A DNA stretch of 64,000 nucleotides. Source: Vitis vinifera. Lineage: Eukaryota; Streptophyta; Magnoliopsida; Vitales; Vitaceae. The notes beneath the pieces are model-generated. The model made no database searches. It worked only from the letters and a program-made list of their open reading frames with translations, and was not told where the DNA came from. The translations under genes were made by a program, and so were the position numbers. Shown here piece after piece: positions 1 to 11,829 of this stretch; the stretch's first letter is position 1, and each line of letters opens with the position of its first letter. The stretch lies in the NCBI RefSeq assembly GCF_030704535.1, contig NC_081823.1:24433501-24497500 (forward strand). Reading direction: 5' to 3'.

Positions 1-1304
1 CTCAATTACAGATCAGAGATCGCCGAAACTTTAAATCCTTGGAACTGCAGTCATGTTCTTCTCTTGCTATATCAACCATACAGTCTTACGATAAGCTGAA
101 ATCCTTGGAAATGCCTTCATCTCTTGGTCTTTCTCGATTAGAGATCAGTGATCGCCGAAACTTGAAATCCTTGGAACTGCAGTCATTTTCTTCTCTCTCT
201 ATATTAACCATACTGTCTTGCGATGAGCTGACATCCTTGGAACTGCCTTCATCTCCTCATCTTTCTAGATTACAAATCAGTTTTTGTTGTAACTTGAAAT
301 CCTTAGAACTGCCTTCATCTCCTGGTCTTTCTCAATTAGAGATCGAATATTGTGATAACTTCACATCCTTGGAACTGCAGTCAGCTCCTCGTCTTTGTCA
401 AGTACAGATCAGACATTGCCAAAACTTGACATTCTTAAAAGAGGTTTCATTACCTAGTCTTGAGAAACTATTCCTATCTACAGTCAGAAGGGTGGTGCTC
501 ATAATGTTTGTCTCTGCTTCTTCTTCACTGGAGTCTCTGTTTATTAACAACATAGATGATATGGTATCTCCCCCAGAGGAGCTGCTTCAACATCTTTCCA
601 CTCTCCACAATTTGAAGTGCTCTGGTTTGGCAACATCACCACACTGGATAGGCAGCCTCACCTCACTTTCTGAATCAGAGATCAGTGATAGCCCAGACTT
701 GACATGCTTAGAACTGCCGTCATCTCTGTGTCTTTCTAGTTTAAAGGTCAATGATTGCCCAAACTTGACATGCTTAAAACTGCAGCCATATCCTTGTCTT
801 TCTAGTTTAAAGATTGGAAAATGCCCGAAGTTTGCATCCTTTGAAGTGGCTTCATTACCTTGTCTTGAGGAACTAAGCCTGGGTGGAGTTGGAGCAAAGT
901 TACTGTCAAAGTTAGTGTCCATCTTTGCTTCTTCTTCATTGAAGTCTCTGTATATATGGGAGATACATGATATGAGATCTCTCCCAAAGGATCTGCTTCA
1001 ACATCTTTCCACTCTCCAAACTCTCCACATTTTGAAATGCTCTCGTTTGGAAACATTATCACACTGGATAGGCAGCCTCATCTCACTTAGAGAGCTTGGA
1101 GTTCATGAATGCTGTCAATTGACATCACTGCCAGAAGAGATGCGTTCACTCAGAAACCTGCAGGAGTTATATCTCTGTGATAGTCTAATTCTACGGATAA
1201 GATGCAGTGTGACAACAGGTGGAAACTGGTCCAGGATTGCTCATATCCCACATATTCATTTCTTCGATGATAAGGGAATAAAGTTTAAGGTCCGAAATTC
1301 CTAA
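1..1304 (+). CDS. CC-NBS-LRR (RGA-type) disease resistance protein, C-terminal LRR part; 5' end outside window
   Basis: The reading frame is open from base 3 to the TAA at 1302-1304 and has no start in the window, so this is the 3' end of a longer gene. About 430 residues are visible. They form at least 14 leucine-rich repeats of roughly 23-25 residues with the pattern L-x-LPSSP-x-LSxLxIxxCxNLxSLEL, followed by longer repeats around HWIGSLTSLxxLxI. The tail ends in W-S-R-I-A-H-I-P, the usual C-terminus of plant CNL/RGA proteins; the coiled-coil and NB-ARC domains would lie upstream. In this family the LRR region governs recognition and autoinhibition of an intracellular immune receptor. The first half is unusually regular, suggesting recent internal repeat expansion. 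Whether the gene is functional cannot be judged from this part alone. Confidence 0.8.
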   Translation, partial: QLQIRDRRNFKSLELQSCSSLAISTIQSYDKLKSLEMPSSLGLSRLEISDRRNLKSLELQSFSSLSILTILSCDELTSLELPSSPHLSRLQISFCCNLKSLELPSSPGLSQLEIEYCDNFTSLELQSAPRLCQVQIRHCQNLTFLKEVSLPSLEKLFLSTVRRVVLIMFVSASSSLESLFINNIDDMVSPPEELLQHLSTLHNLKCSGLATSPHWIGSLTSLSESEISDSPDLTCLELPSSLCLSSLKVNDCPNLTCLKLQPYPCLSSLKIGKCPKFASFEVASLPCLEELSLGGVGAKLLSKLVSIFASSSLKSLYIWEIHDMRSLPKDLLQHLSTLQTLHILKCSRLETLSHWIGSLISLRELGVHECCQLTSLPEEMRSLRNLQELYLCDSLILRIRCSVTTGGNWSRIAHIPHIHFFDDKGIKFKVRNS

Positions 1305-1499
1305 CCTTTATCCTCATTTTTATTATTTTACGATCAAAATGCAATGTTTTCCCATTTGGTTTTGGTAATTCTTTTATATTGACACTTCACATGTTTGTTA
1401 AAATGCTCACATCAATAAATTTGATTTCTTTTTGCAGACTATATGATAGATGATGTGCACTAAACTGATCATTTTACTAGGTTCTACATTCTAAGGGTT

Positions 1500-2113
1500 T
1501 GAGGAAATACTGAGATCTGATATGATATATCTCCCAGAGGAGCTGCTTCAACATGTTTCCATGATCTAAACTCTCACCATTAGACATTGCTGTTTTTGCA
1601 ACATTACAACACTGGATAGGCAGCCTCCCCTCAGTTATAGAACTTGGAACTCATGGCTGCCAGAAGGTATGTTCCCTCAAAAACTTGCAGATGCTCAAAA
1701 TCTGCATTGAAGTCTTAATGAGGGCTGAGGTGCTGTGTCAGTCAATGTTTCTCTCCACTTCTTCATTGAAATCTCTATCTGTTGGATCCTCAGATGCTAT
1801 GATGTCTCCCAGGGGAGGTACCTCAACATGTTTCCAGGATCCAAACTCTCAAATTGAATTATGCTCTGGTTTTGCAATATTGCAGCCCTGGATAGGCAGC
1901 TTCACCTCACTTATGGACCTTCATATTTGTGACTGCGCTGAATTGACATCACGGTCGGAAGAGATGCATTCCCTCAAAAGCCTGCCAACACTCAAAACCT
2001 TTCATTGTTGGAACCTACTTGAAGATGCCAAAAGGAAACATTTCAAGTTCAAGAATAGAGAGAGCCATGCTTGGTGCAGATTCCATCAATATAGAGAGAC
2101 ATTTCAGGTCTGA
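1500..2113 (+). pseudogene. Decayed duplicate of the LRR C-terminal module
   Basis: Bases 1515-1640 repeat the wording found at 560-660 and 975-1075 of the gene upstream (PEELLQH, then HWIGSL) but with stops and small indels. A 142-codon open stretch at 1685-2113 holds further LRR pieces (SSLKSLSVGSSDAM, PWIGSFTSLMDLHICDCAELTS, EEMHSLKSL) with no start in good context. It ends near a motif that in neighbouring modules follows the IAHIP tail. It could be a downstream exon of the gene ending at 1304, but the frame damage before 1685 makes a pseudogenic duplicate more likely. Confidence 0.6.
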
Positions 2114-2880
2114 AATCCACCCTTCAAGTTGTATTAGCATATATATCATGAGTGATTTTGTTATTTATGTCCACACCTTATTCATTTGATGAAATGCTTA
2201 AACAAGCAAGTTTTAAAAAAAAAATTCTTCAAATCACTTATCAAAGAAAAAAAAAAAAAAGTTTCTCTTCAAATCAATTCTAATGCGCCATGAATTGGTA
2301 AATGAAGTTTGGGAAGATGCTGGTTTGATTTAATTATCATTTGGTTGCAGATTTCATCTTGCATTAGACGCGTGTGAATATTTCTTCTTGGCTCAACTTG
2401 AAATCACTGCCTACATTCTTCCATTTCCCAGCTCAAAATCACGTGGCAGAAGTTTTAAACTGCCAAAAAATTTGTGATGGCCCATAAATTCTTATCTACC
2501 AGATGACTAATGGAGGAAGGTCCTGCTTTCTTTAGAATTCAGGTCTACTCTTTGCCATAGATTACAGGTAATCTGCTGCCTGCTATTAATTTGTACATCG
2601 TCTTTCATTTTGCCATCCATTTCTGTCAAGAGTGTCATTCAAGTTGTGACTATATTTGTTGACTTTCACATGCACAAAACTAGTAAACAGATTGAACAAG
2701 TAAGCAATATGTGTCACTGTGAGTTTCGTTGTTATTTAAAATCACTCCAACTAAACATGACATAGACCAAAAACTCATTATCTCAGTCAAGTAGTTTATT
2801 TTTTGTCCTTCATTTGGTGATGTTGTCTGGGTTTTTTATTTTCTCTCTCTTCATTGATAGGCTTGTCCTCTCTGCAATAT
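2114..2880. other. No gene recognised
   Basis: AT-rich sequence with short poly-A runs (2215-2225, 2246-2261). It resembles the non-coding sequence that follows other LRR modules in this window (for example 4610-5120). No coding potential was seen on either strand. Confidence 0.5.
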
Positions 2881-3260
2881 TAATCACTGCAGATGTAATG
2901 TTGTCTAATCAATACAAAAAGCGATAGTTGTGGGGCTTCCTTGATCAGCAACTGCATCGAGTGTTTCTAGACACTAATGTCTCTATATTTTTGAAAATTC
3001 AGAGAGTTGCAAATTTCAAGGACTTAAAAGCTCGAGTAACTGTCTCTACCATTAGGGCTTCAACATGTTACCATTCTGGAAATTCTAAAATACGTCAGAA
3101 TGCCCCACATCCCTTAATCGAAACCACTGCCAACACACTCATGGGCTCTTTGACTTTGCCATCTACAATATATCAGAGGTTCATGATCCATCCTCTATTT
3201 CTGCTTTGGGTGGCTTCAATTTTTTATCTTACTTTTGTGTCAATATTCTAAAAATGTTAT
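2880..3260 (+). repeat. Spacer and start of an LRR module, strongly decayed
   Basis: Starting at the cagatgtaatgttg motif near 2890, this stretch resembles 3740-3900 and 5290-5470: a gttgtg region, then a segment reading ttgaaaattcag. A 107-codon open frame (2928-3251) lies here but has no recognisable domain and is probably chance. It is interpreted as another copy of the module that separates LRR relics. Confidence 0.4.
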
Positions 3261-3599
3261 ATTCAATTTACAATTTTTTTTTATCTGATTCTCATGCATT
3301 CGCACATGCTAAGAGACAAGTAATATAACACTTTCATAATGCAGGCCTTTTCCATTGTTACTTCATGTTTTTCACTTTACGAATTTGAGAAAATTTTGGG
3401 GTTGATTTAATTACTATTTTCTCACAGATTTCACCTTGCTTAGAAAGCCTATGACTATTCATATCTACTAGATGGCTAAGGCATCCAATAAATATGCTTC
3501 ACTCACCAGAAAAATACCCATCTCCTCAGCTCCAAACCCCTCTTTCTTCTCCTTCTCTTTTACTGTTTGCCATTATACCCTCTTACTGCTTTTGAAGAC

Positions 3600-4609
3600 T
3601 GTATTACTTTTGTAAAATCCTTAGATTAGTAAAATTTGAAATTGTATTTTTAGTTTAATGATTATAATCTATATGTGATCTTGTTATTTCATATTTGTAG
3701 TTACATGTTTCGAAATTTTATTAGGTTAACTACTTTGTTACAGATGCAAGTGCTGCTGGGTCAAAGCAAAATACCAGATGGTAATGTAGTTGTGACACCT
3801 TATTTCTCTAAAGCAACTCAAAAGTGGGAATTGTCATAGATTAATATTCTCTCAGTGGCGGCCACACCTCATTTCTCTCAAGTATTGAAAATTCAGTGAT
3901 GTGCTAGTAGCTTAATTAATGTCTCTGTCACAAGTGATTCAACATCTCATCCCACTTGAAGCCTTGGAAGCTATCTCTATATTCAGGGACTCAGATTGCC
4001 GCCCTAAATTTGGTAACTTTATCACACTCAATGGACAACTTCCCTTTACTAACGTCTTCAAATTTATTGTTGTCCTGAATTGAAATCATTGTTGGAAGAA
4101 GTGCATGTCCTCAGCATCTTTTGGACACTCATAATTGGGTACTTTCTTGTTTGGCAACATTAACAGATTCATTAGGAATCCTTACATCACTTCAGACCTT
4201 CGAATTTATGAATGCCTTGAATTGACATCACTTCTAGAAGAGATGGTCCACTCAGGTCTCTGCAGACACAATTCAGGACTTTTCTTTTTTGGCAACAACA
4301 AGAGACTTTATAGGCAGTCTCACCTCACTTGCATACCTTGAAATCAATAGTTGTCCTGAACTAACATCATCTCCAGAAGAGATTGGTTCCTTCAGATCCA
4401 TGCAGCCACCCATAATCTCTTATTGTCCATTGCAATTGGAAAGATGTCTAAGGGAAACAATTGAAGATTGGTCAAAGATTGCTCATGTTATAGAAAGTTG
4501 TTTCAGGTTTGAAATCCCTGCCTTTGTTCTCATTTGCTATGGTTTCATGTTTATCAATAAGCTCTGTTTACCTTTTGTTTCGACAATTCTGGTATGCTTT
4601 AGCATATAA
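3600..4609 (+). pseudogene. LRR C-terminal relic
   Basis: Several frames contain LRR wording: a CPELKSLLEE-like stretch near 4070-4110, YECLELTSLLEEM at about 4204-4245, and in the 4289-4609 frame IGSLTSLAYLEINSCPELTSSPEEIGS followed by a C-P-L-x-L-E-R-C and W-S-K-I-A-H tail (about 4430-4490). This is the C-terminal end of an RGA-type LRR, broken by frameshifts and stops. It is a tandem relative of the gene ending at 1304, not a separate functional gene. Confidence 0.65.
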
Positions 4610-5119
4610 AGAAAAAAAGAAAAAAAAGAAAAACTGAGATAATCTTTTAAAATTTTTTTCATCTTCAAATCAAAATTGTTAATTCCATGTATTATTAAAT
4701 ATAGTTGTTATTTGGTTATTAAAGACCAAACCGATCATGTTACTTTATGTTTTGAACACTAAGAGTTTGGGAATAAACTAGGCTTTATTTAATTTCTGTT
4801 TTTAGCATATTTCACCTTGCTTAAGAAGCTTGTGATTATTCCTTGGACCAAAGATTTCTTATGAGTCAGAATTTTTGCTCTCTTTCAAATTCAGCTGCTT
4901 TGTTTGTAATTCCAATCCTTTTCCTGCCTTTGAACACTAGCACCATTTTTAGTTATTTATCAATGTGTTAGGAGCATTATCCTCTAGTTTTTATAATTTG
5001 TTGCCAATTATCATATATAACAACACATTAACCAAGTAGTGCAAATGAACATCTATAAAGAGTCCAATTATGTTAATTAGCAACTATTAGATAAAGTAGT
5101 TATAGTATTATTTTTTTTG
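4610..5119. other. No gene recognised
   Basis: AT-rich 3'-flank type sequence between LRR relics, with an A-rich run at 4609-4632. Nothing coding is visible. Confidence 0.5.
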
Positions 5120-5850
5120 TTTGCTTCACATGCTCTATAAAATCCATAGATTAGTAATGTTTGAATTTGGTATCTTCAAAGATATCAATTGCTACTTTGA
5201 TGGTTATAATCAATGATTTAACTGTCTGCCAAAGTGATTATATTGTTAATAACTTCGTGTTTCCATTTTACATGTTTGAAAATTTATGAAGTTAACTATT
5301 TTATTGCAAATGTAATAGTTGCTAAGTTAAAGCAAAAGTGGTAGTGATGTGGTTGTGACACCATACTCATATGAAGTAATTGGAAAGTGAAGATTGTCAT
5401 AGACTAATGTCTATTTTGGTGGCTACCACACCCTCGCTTCTCCTAAGTTATTGAAAATTCATAAATGTGGTAGCCAAATGTCTCTCCCTCGTGTGATTTA
5501 GCACATTGCCCTCGAAAATTTGGAAGTATGTAAATTCACTTTAGTGCCCTTGAAGATTTAAAAGTTCTCCATATAGGTAGGGTTAACTGTTTTGGTTTTG
5601 CAACTTTGTCAAATTAGATGAGTTAACTTCAGATCGATAACTACCTTGTGTTGAAATTAATGCTAGATGGGATGCACCCATGAGCACTCTATAGAAAGTC
5701 AATAACTTTCACTCCCAAATCTTATTAGAGAAATGCCAAAAAGGAAAAGGTGAAGATTAGCCAAAGATGATTTTATGGTTGATTCATGCACTACTATTGC
5801 AATCCTTAATTCAAGCATGCAATCTACAATATGTTTTAGGCTTGAAATCC
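5120..5850 (+). pseudogene. Second spacer plus LRR-end relic, heavily decayed
   Basis: Bases 5130-5470 align by eye with 3600-3900, including gttgtgacacc at both places. Bases 5690-5840 retain the LRR tail wording (a GNAKKEK-like stretch and gaagattagccaaagat, matching the W-S-K-I region at 4465-4480), followed by the aggcttgaaatcc motif that follows each tail. No open frame of useful length remains. Confidence 0.45.
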
Positions 5851-6335
5851 AACCTTTCTCTCATTTTTTTTATGGCTTTGGTTTATTTTTATACATTGTT
5901 TATGATTCTATTTTCTTGATTCTCATGTGCATTAAGATATATAAAGAAAAAAAATTTCATTGTTTGCTTTCTATCTACTATGTGTCGATACATATATGTT
6001 TTAAAAACCAATTTCTAATAGCGGTGCAACTTAGGCGAGTTGGCCCAACCTAGCTAGACCTTTGAGTGAGTTTGGACGATCATTTTTAATGTTCGGATTG
6101 AGTTTATCTTAAGTGTTTTTTCAACATAAATTCAATTTGGTTGGGCTTAAGCCAAGGTTTAGACAACTTAAGCCTAACCTAAACCTAATTTAATCCTTTT
6201 ATAATACTTATAATTTATATTATCCTATATAATAATATTTATAATTTTTATTTATTTATTGTTATAATTAAAAAAAATCAAAATATAATTGTATCATATA
6301 CTTTTTTGTTTCTCCAAAATGATATATTGATTGAC

Positions 6336-6381
<46 letters not shown>

Positions 6382-6484
6382 TATTGTAATCTTGAAAATT
6401 TGTCATATTTACTACTTAAATTTGTGTGTGTGTGTGTATGTGTATGTGTATATATTAAAAAATATTGTGAATGCATTTTGAATC
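5851..6484. other. No gene; AT-rich flank with microsatellites
   Basis: Contains a TTA/ATT trinucleotide microsatellite at about 6337-6385 and a TG-rich microsatellite at about 6423-6450. It ends with the left target-site duplication gaatc (6480-6484) of the next element. Confidence 0.7.
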
Positions 6485-7672
6485 TGTTAGCCCAAAGGTT
6501 CTCCTAATCGGGTTTTGATGATAACAAACTATGGTTAAGTGACTAATTGTTTTAAATGATAAAGAATCTCAGGTATAAATTCGGAAATTCATTAAAGGAC
6601 CAAATAGATACAAGATCAAGACTTTGGGAAGACTTTTGATCATAGAAAACGAATGTAAGATGAATGCATGGGTGCACTTGGGATTTTCATACCATTTCAT
6701 GCATCTTAGAAAACTCGGTTTATCCTTTAAAACTTCGATTTCATTAAAACTCGAGTTTGATCAAATGTACCTTAGGCAAAACGTTTTAAAATTGACATAT
6801 TATTTCACCTAAAGACCTTGCTTAAGTGTTAGAAAAGAAAGGAATTGAAAAAAATAAGTTTTCGGGGCCAAAAGACCGAACCGATCGAGGCTCTGGCCAA
6901 CCGGCTCAACCGGTTGGGGAACGGTCGAGGAGTGCCAAAAACACTCTCTCTCATCCAGTAGTTTCCTCTTCCCAGTTGAGGTTCACCCATTCCCGGTTGA
7001 GGTCCAGTTGAGGCAATGGTAACCTGCCAAGCATTAAATGCTCCAACAGCTAGCGAACCGGTCGACCCCTAGCTCGATCGATCGAGACTCCCTTTTGCCT
7101 TTTTTGACTTCCGAGCTTAGAAGCCTATAAATTGAGAGCTGCACTTCATTTATGAACAAGAGAACACTTGCAATCAATTGTCTACCTACCTATTCTTGAC
7201 CAAAAAACTCTCATTTCTTTCTTAGTGCATTAAATCATCACTTGCATATCCTTTAGTGCACCCTTGTGTGTTATCCTAGTTTTGTCTTGTATTTGAGCTA
7301 TCCTTAAGCTAGGCTGAGGGATTCATTCTTGTAAAAACTGAGTGTTAAAGCCTTTAAGAGGTTTGAATCTTGAAGAGATTGTGTAAGAGCCCATTGGAGC
7401 CAGAATCCAAGTGTAAGAAGATTGGAAGCTTGGTTGAAGCTTCAAGTTAGTGGAACCCTCACTTAGTTAGGAGATTGAGAAGAGTGGACGTAGACAAGGA
7501 AGTTTCGAACCACTATAAAACCTGAGTTTGAATTCTCTAACTCTATCTCTTTATTTTTGTTTATATTGTGCTTGAACTTATTGTGTTTGAAAAGATTTTT
7601 AAAAACCCAATTCACCCTCCTCCCCCCATTTTTGGGTGTTTTTCTTAATTAAGTATAGTCTTTATTTTCTTA
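6485..7672 (+). repeat. 5' LTR (1188 bp) of the copia derivative
   Basis: Starts TGTTAGCCC and ends ...TTTTCTTA just before the PBS. The solo copy at 45,756-46,949 ends in CA, so the terminal TA here is probably a mutated CA. A TATA box (tataaatt, 7126-7133) lies in a position suited to the LTR promoter. The stretch 6870-7080 is unusually GC-rich, with repeated ccggt and cgatcga words. A small open frame here is not considered a gene. Confidence 0.8.
7126..7133 (+). promoter_or_regulatory. TATA box of the LTR promoter
   Basis: The motif tataaatt is flanked by GC-richer sequence within the LTR. The same region is conserved in reverse orientation in the solo LTR near 46,285-46,295. Confidence 0.5.
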
Positions 7673-7674
7673 AT

Positions 7675-7685
7675 TGGTATCAGAG
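7675..7685 (+). other. Primer-binding site (initiator Met tRNA type)
   Basis: tggtatcagag lies two bases after the LTR. It is the standard Ty1/copia PBS, complementary to the 3' end of plant initiator tRNA-Met. Confidence 0.85.
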
Positions 7686-7723
7686 GTAGACCTCTTGTTT
7701 AAGACCTAATAGTCTAAGAGGAA

Positions 7724-8190
7724 ATGGCTATTCTATCAAGCTCATCTCACACTAAAATTTTTGCAAAACATAGAGCTCCATTTTTTATGGGAACCGACTA
7801 TCCCTATTGGAAAACTAAAATGACTTGGTTTTTACAATCAACCGATTTAGACGTATGGGATGTTATTGAAGATGGCCCAACTTTTCCTACTAAACTAGTT
7901 GATGGAGTTTTGGTTCCAAAACCCAAGCAAGAATGGAATGAGCTTGATAGAAGAAATTTTCAATTAAATGCTAAAGCTGTTTTTACTTTGCAATGTGCTA
8001 CAGATAGAAATGAATATAATAGAATATGTCAAATCAGCTAAAGAAATTTGGAGATTACTTGAGCTAACTCTTGAAGGAACAAATCAAGTGAAAGAGTCAA
8101 AAATTAATTTACTTGTTCATAACTATGAATTGTTTTCAATGAAAGAAAATGAGACTATTGTTGAGATAATTACTAGGTTCACCGACATTG
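7724..8190 (+). pseudogene. Copia gag, N-terminal fragment, frameshifted
   Basis: An ATG at 7724 opens a Gag of the DUF4219/UBN2 type. Recognisable parts are FFMGTDYPYWKTKM (about residues 23-36), the DVWDVIEDG segment, NAKAVFTLQCAT, then after a frameshift near 8025-8035 KEIWRLLELT, GTNQVKESKINLL and ETIVEIITRFTDIV. The frame then runs straight into LTR sequence at 8191, so the protein stops at about residue 155 of roughly 300 or more expected. It cannot make capsid on its own. Confidence 0.8.
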
Positions 8191-8280
8191 TTGTGTTTGA
8201 AAAGATTTTAAAAAACCCAATTCACCCCCTCCCCCCATTTTGGGTGTTTTTCTTAATTAAGCATAGTCTTTATTTTCTTA
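8191..8280 (+). repeat. 3' LTR remnant (last 90 bp)
   Basis: Nearly identical to 7581-7672, including ttaattaag and the terminal ttattttctta. It is followed at once by the TSD gaatc. Confidence 0.85.
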
Positions 8281-9139
8281 GAATCATATAATGAACCAAC
8301 CCGAACCCAACAAAATGAGATTATGTTGGGCTTAGGTTAAGTAAATTGGATTAGAGGTTGGGTTGGGTTGGGTTGGTTTGGCTTAGGGTTAAGTGTTTCT
8401 TAGGTTTGGCTCGGATCAAGTTGACCATCATCCAAACTCAACTCACCCAACTTGCAACCCAAATTTCTAAGAATATGATATATATTCCATTTACAAATCT
8501 TTTTTTTTTGGTTCATATGGCTACTAGAACATCATGTTAAGTGCCTGAGAAACATTTCCTAGTTGATATTTAGTTGTAGGTTAATCTTCAAGTACCCTAG
8601 AGCTAAAACATTTTATATTGTTAGGGTTTGATGATTCTTGTACTAGTGGTTGGGTCTCATGTTGGATTTCAGTTCAAGCGACTAAATAATCTTTTTCAAA
8701 TTATTTGATTGTAATTATGATTACATTTATAATTATTATTATTTTTTATTTTTATATCTTGGTAATTGATTTCAATACCTTTTTAATTATTTTATGAAAT
8801 GTCTAGCCTGCATTTAGAGTCAAGGATGTGTTTGTTTTGCATGTTGGATTGGATTTAACTTTTCACTACTAGTATTCTTTTAATAGAGCTTCAATGCTAA
8901 AAGCCTAAAACTAAATCATTTTGGTTGTTGATATAAGTTTACAAGAAGTACAATACCTTTTGCAAGTGACACTGCCTTCAAGCCCTTTGAAAATTTTGTG
9001 TAGTTACTAATTAACTCTTTGTTGCTAAAATATAATATGTGAAGTTATCTTATAGTCATATAGCTAATAAAATTTTAATGTTATATTACTTGATTTAGTA
9101 TTTAAAATATTTAAGGTTTTGTGAATTAAAGACCACCAT

Positions 9140-9490
9140 GTTATCCATAACAAAAGTTTTCTATGGTTAGATTGTAATTGTTTTCTTGGTTAATTTGACA
9201 ATTTAATTGTGGAGTTCAATTGAATATTCCTCGAGTTTCATGCCTTATGTATCTGATTTGTTTGTCAAGCTTCAATGATATTCACTACACTTGCGAGTTG
9301 TGTTTGTTTATAGTCTTCTACTCTAGAAAACTGATATTAGGGCCTAAGTTTATATTAGATAAGGAAATCAACCTTTTATCATTAAGTTTAGTGATTAAAT
9401 GTATTTCTTTTTACTCCACCCATAAAGTTTCTAAGTGTTGCCTTGGACTTCCTAACTCCATTACTGTTTGTAAAGAAAATGGTTAATTTT
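9140..9490 (-). other. Unidentified protein-like stretch, copy A
   Basis: The minus strand can be read as a peptide containing FSRVEDYKQTQL and VVNIIEA, with internal stops. The matching place in copy B (16,492-16,749) is an 85-codon open frame. No family is recognised; it may be a small remnant of a gene or transposon older than the duplication. Confidence 0.3.
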
Positions 9491-10079
9491 TTCATTTTAT
9501 GTAGAAGTTAACAAAAGTGGTCATTTTGACATGATTTGACATTGTTATTATTATCTTTTTAAATTAGATATAATAATTTTCCAAAGTCAATATTTTGTTT
9601 GCATGATGCTCTTTTTATATTGATATGTAATGGATGGCTAAAGTGGAGAAAACTTACTTTATTTAAGTCAAATGTGTCTTCCACCAAATATTTAAGGTTT
9701 GTGTGGCAACCTCTCTTTCTATTTGTTGCTTCATCTTTACTGTTTTGAAGTCAAAGAAAGAAAATGCTATCTTTAATACTCTTCATGCAAATAGGCTAGA
9801 CATGCATGCTTGAATACAATATTTTCTCTATTGTTTGTTTATTTTCTTGTCTTTATTCTATTCCACTTGTTAATGTTATTTAAAATGACTATCGTGATGA
9901 TTAATTGCATATTGTGAAAGTACTTGGCTTAACCAATTATTAAATTGGAATTAAGTTAATATCATGACAAATACCAAAAGAATAATTTTTAGTCTTACTT
10001 GAACATTATTCACTATTCCAAAGTTAAGTAATGTTGTCAAACAAGTTATGGATGGTTGATGGATATGCATCACCAATAT

Positions 10080-10760
10080 TTGTTTATATTGAAGGGATGG
10101 TGGAGGAGAGATGTTGCAACTGCAAAGTCCTTGTCTTTCTCAATTAGATATTAGTTATTGTCATATGTTAACACATTTTGCACTGCATTACTTAACATCC
10201 TTTTCCATTAATTACATCTCATTTTTCTAAAATAGAGATCAAATACTAAGGTAATTAGACATACTTATTTATGCCTTCATTTCCTTGCCTTTCTCACTTA
10301 CTTATCAATGGATTCCCTAACTTCAAATCCTTCCCACTGCTTGTAGCTCATTGTCTTGTTCGCATAGATATTAGTAAGTGCCCTAACTTGATAACCTTCA
10401 AAGTGCATTTATTAATATAAGTTGTTGGCTTTTTTGTTCTTCATTGAAGTCTCTATTTGGGACATTCATGATTTGATATCTCTTCTAAAAGAAGGCTTGG
10501 CTTCAACATTTTTCCAATCTCCAAACTCTCACAATTAAGAACTATCATGGTTTGGTAACATTATTGTGTTGGATCTACAACCTTCAATTACTTACCAAGC
10601 TTCAAGTTGATCACTATCTAGAATCGATATCATTGATAGAAATGATACATTCTCTCAAAAACCTTTAAAGACGCAAAATCTATTGTTGTCCACACCTATT
10701 AGAAAGATATCAAAAGGAAACAATTGAAGATTAACCCAAGATTGGTTGTCTCACAAAATG
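10080..10760 (+). pseudogene. LRR relic in duplication copy A
   Basis: In alternating frames it reads SPCLSQLDISYCHMLTHF, LPSFPCLSHLLINGFPNFKSF and DISKCPNL, then a segment parallel to the SSLKSLYI...DLLQHLSTLQTL part of the gene at 1-1304, and a tail resembling KETIEDW. Stops and frameshifts are frequent. It is a degenerate copy of the CNL LRR end. Confidence 0.65.
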
Positions 10761-10984
10761 ATATTTAGTTGAGATTAGATTGATAAAGAATGTCATTTTA
10801 GGCATGAAATTCCAATCTTTCCTTTCATTTTTTTATGGATTTATTTATTTTAAAATTATATATAATCCTTTGTTTTCATTTTGCTTTGGTCAAATGCTTA
10901 GATCATTAAGTTTTTAAAGTTTTGTATCTTTAAATTACTAACCGCTAATGATGTGTAGCAACTTGATTATGTCTGTTACTTTCA

Positions 10985-11575
10985 ATTTTGCATTCTAAGG
11001 GTTTGAGACATGCCAAGGTTTGATTTAATAATTATTTTTTCATGGTTTTTAACTTGAAATCATTGTCTATTCAGGTTCATTGCCCAGACTTAAAGTAACT
11101 GTCATAAGAAACAAACTTCTAATAGGCCTAATGATTTCTCATGGCTAATTCACATCCATTAGATGCTTGATAATGAAAACACTTTTGCTCTCTTCTAATT
11201 TCAGGTTTCTCTGCCTTATATTTTATGTTCCAACTTTACACATTTATTAAAATTATTAGACTAGTTGAAATTTATAATATATTTGTAATAATTCTAAGAG
11301 TTTGGGACATGCCAAGGTTTGATTTAATAATTATTTTTTTCATGGTTTTCAACTTGAAATCATTGTCTGTTTAGGTTCATTGCCCAAACTTAAAGTCATT
11401 GCCATGAGGAAACAAACTTTTGATAGGCCTAATGATTTCTCATGGCTAATTCATATCCACTAGATGCTTGATAATGAAAACACTTCTGCTCTCTTCTAAA
11501 TTCAGGTTTCTTTGCCATATATTTTATGTTCCAACTTTACACATTTGTTAAAAATTTATAACATGCTTGTAATAA
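10985..11575. repeat. Tandem duplication of about 290-300 bp, copy A only
   Basis: The sequence from gggtttgagacatgccaagg to the ttccaactttacacat region occurs twice in a row (about 10,990-11,285 and 11,288-11,575). The equivalent place in copy B (about 22,965-23,260) has it once, so the local duplication came after the block duplication, or one unit was lost in copy B. Confidence 0.7.
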
Positions 11576-11829
11576 TTCATTGTTGACTATTTGCACTCAT
11601 TATGTTACTTGATATTTTGTTCTCATACCAAGCTTATACTAAAACGATAATGTTGAGAATTGACTAAATACGATTCAATATTCCCACTATAAATGTTCAC
11701 AAGTTATGGAAAGTTGATGCATATGGAAAGAGTAATATCAATTTCCTGTTGTCTATAATATGATTACTTCATCTCTTTCTTCGTTTAGTGTCATGCTCAA
11801 TAACTTATAACTTTCCATTCAATTTGTTA

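Larger units (their letters stand above)
6485..8280 (+). mobile_element. Ty1/copia deletion derivative (5' LTR, partial gag, 3' LTR end)
   Basis: The element is bounded by identical 5-bp TSDs gaatc at 6480-6484 and 8281-8285. Order: a full 5' LTR, a primer-binding site, the first part of gag, then directly the last 90 bases of the LTR (8191-8280, matching 7581-7672). Protease, integrase, RT, RNase H and most of the 3' LTR are missing. The join lies where gag reads acattgtt and the LTR reads attgtgtttg, so a deletion between short shared sequences is the simplest explanation. A solo LTR of the same family lies at 45,756-46,949. Confidence 0.85.

Noticed and set aside
2928..3251. 107-codon open frame as a host gene
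   Set aside because: No domain, no start or splice support, and the surrounding bases match spacer modules found elsewhere without an open frame.
6826..7011. 61-codon frame rich in charged residues in the copia LTR
   Set aside because: It lies inside the LTR, is not kept in the solo LTR copy, and reflects the GC-rich stretch only.
8338..8400. gttggg repeats as an interstitial telomere tract
   Set aside because: The plant telomere unit is TTTAGGG; here the word is ggttggggtt-like and short, and it is simply the edge of a duplicated block.
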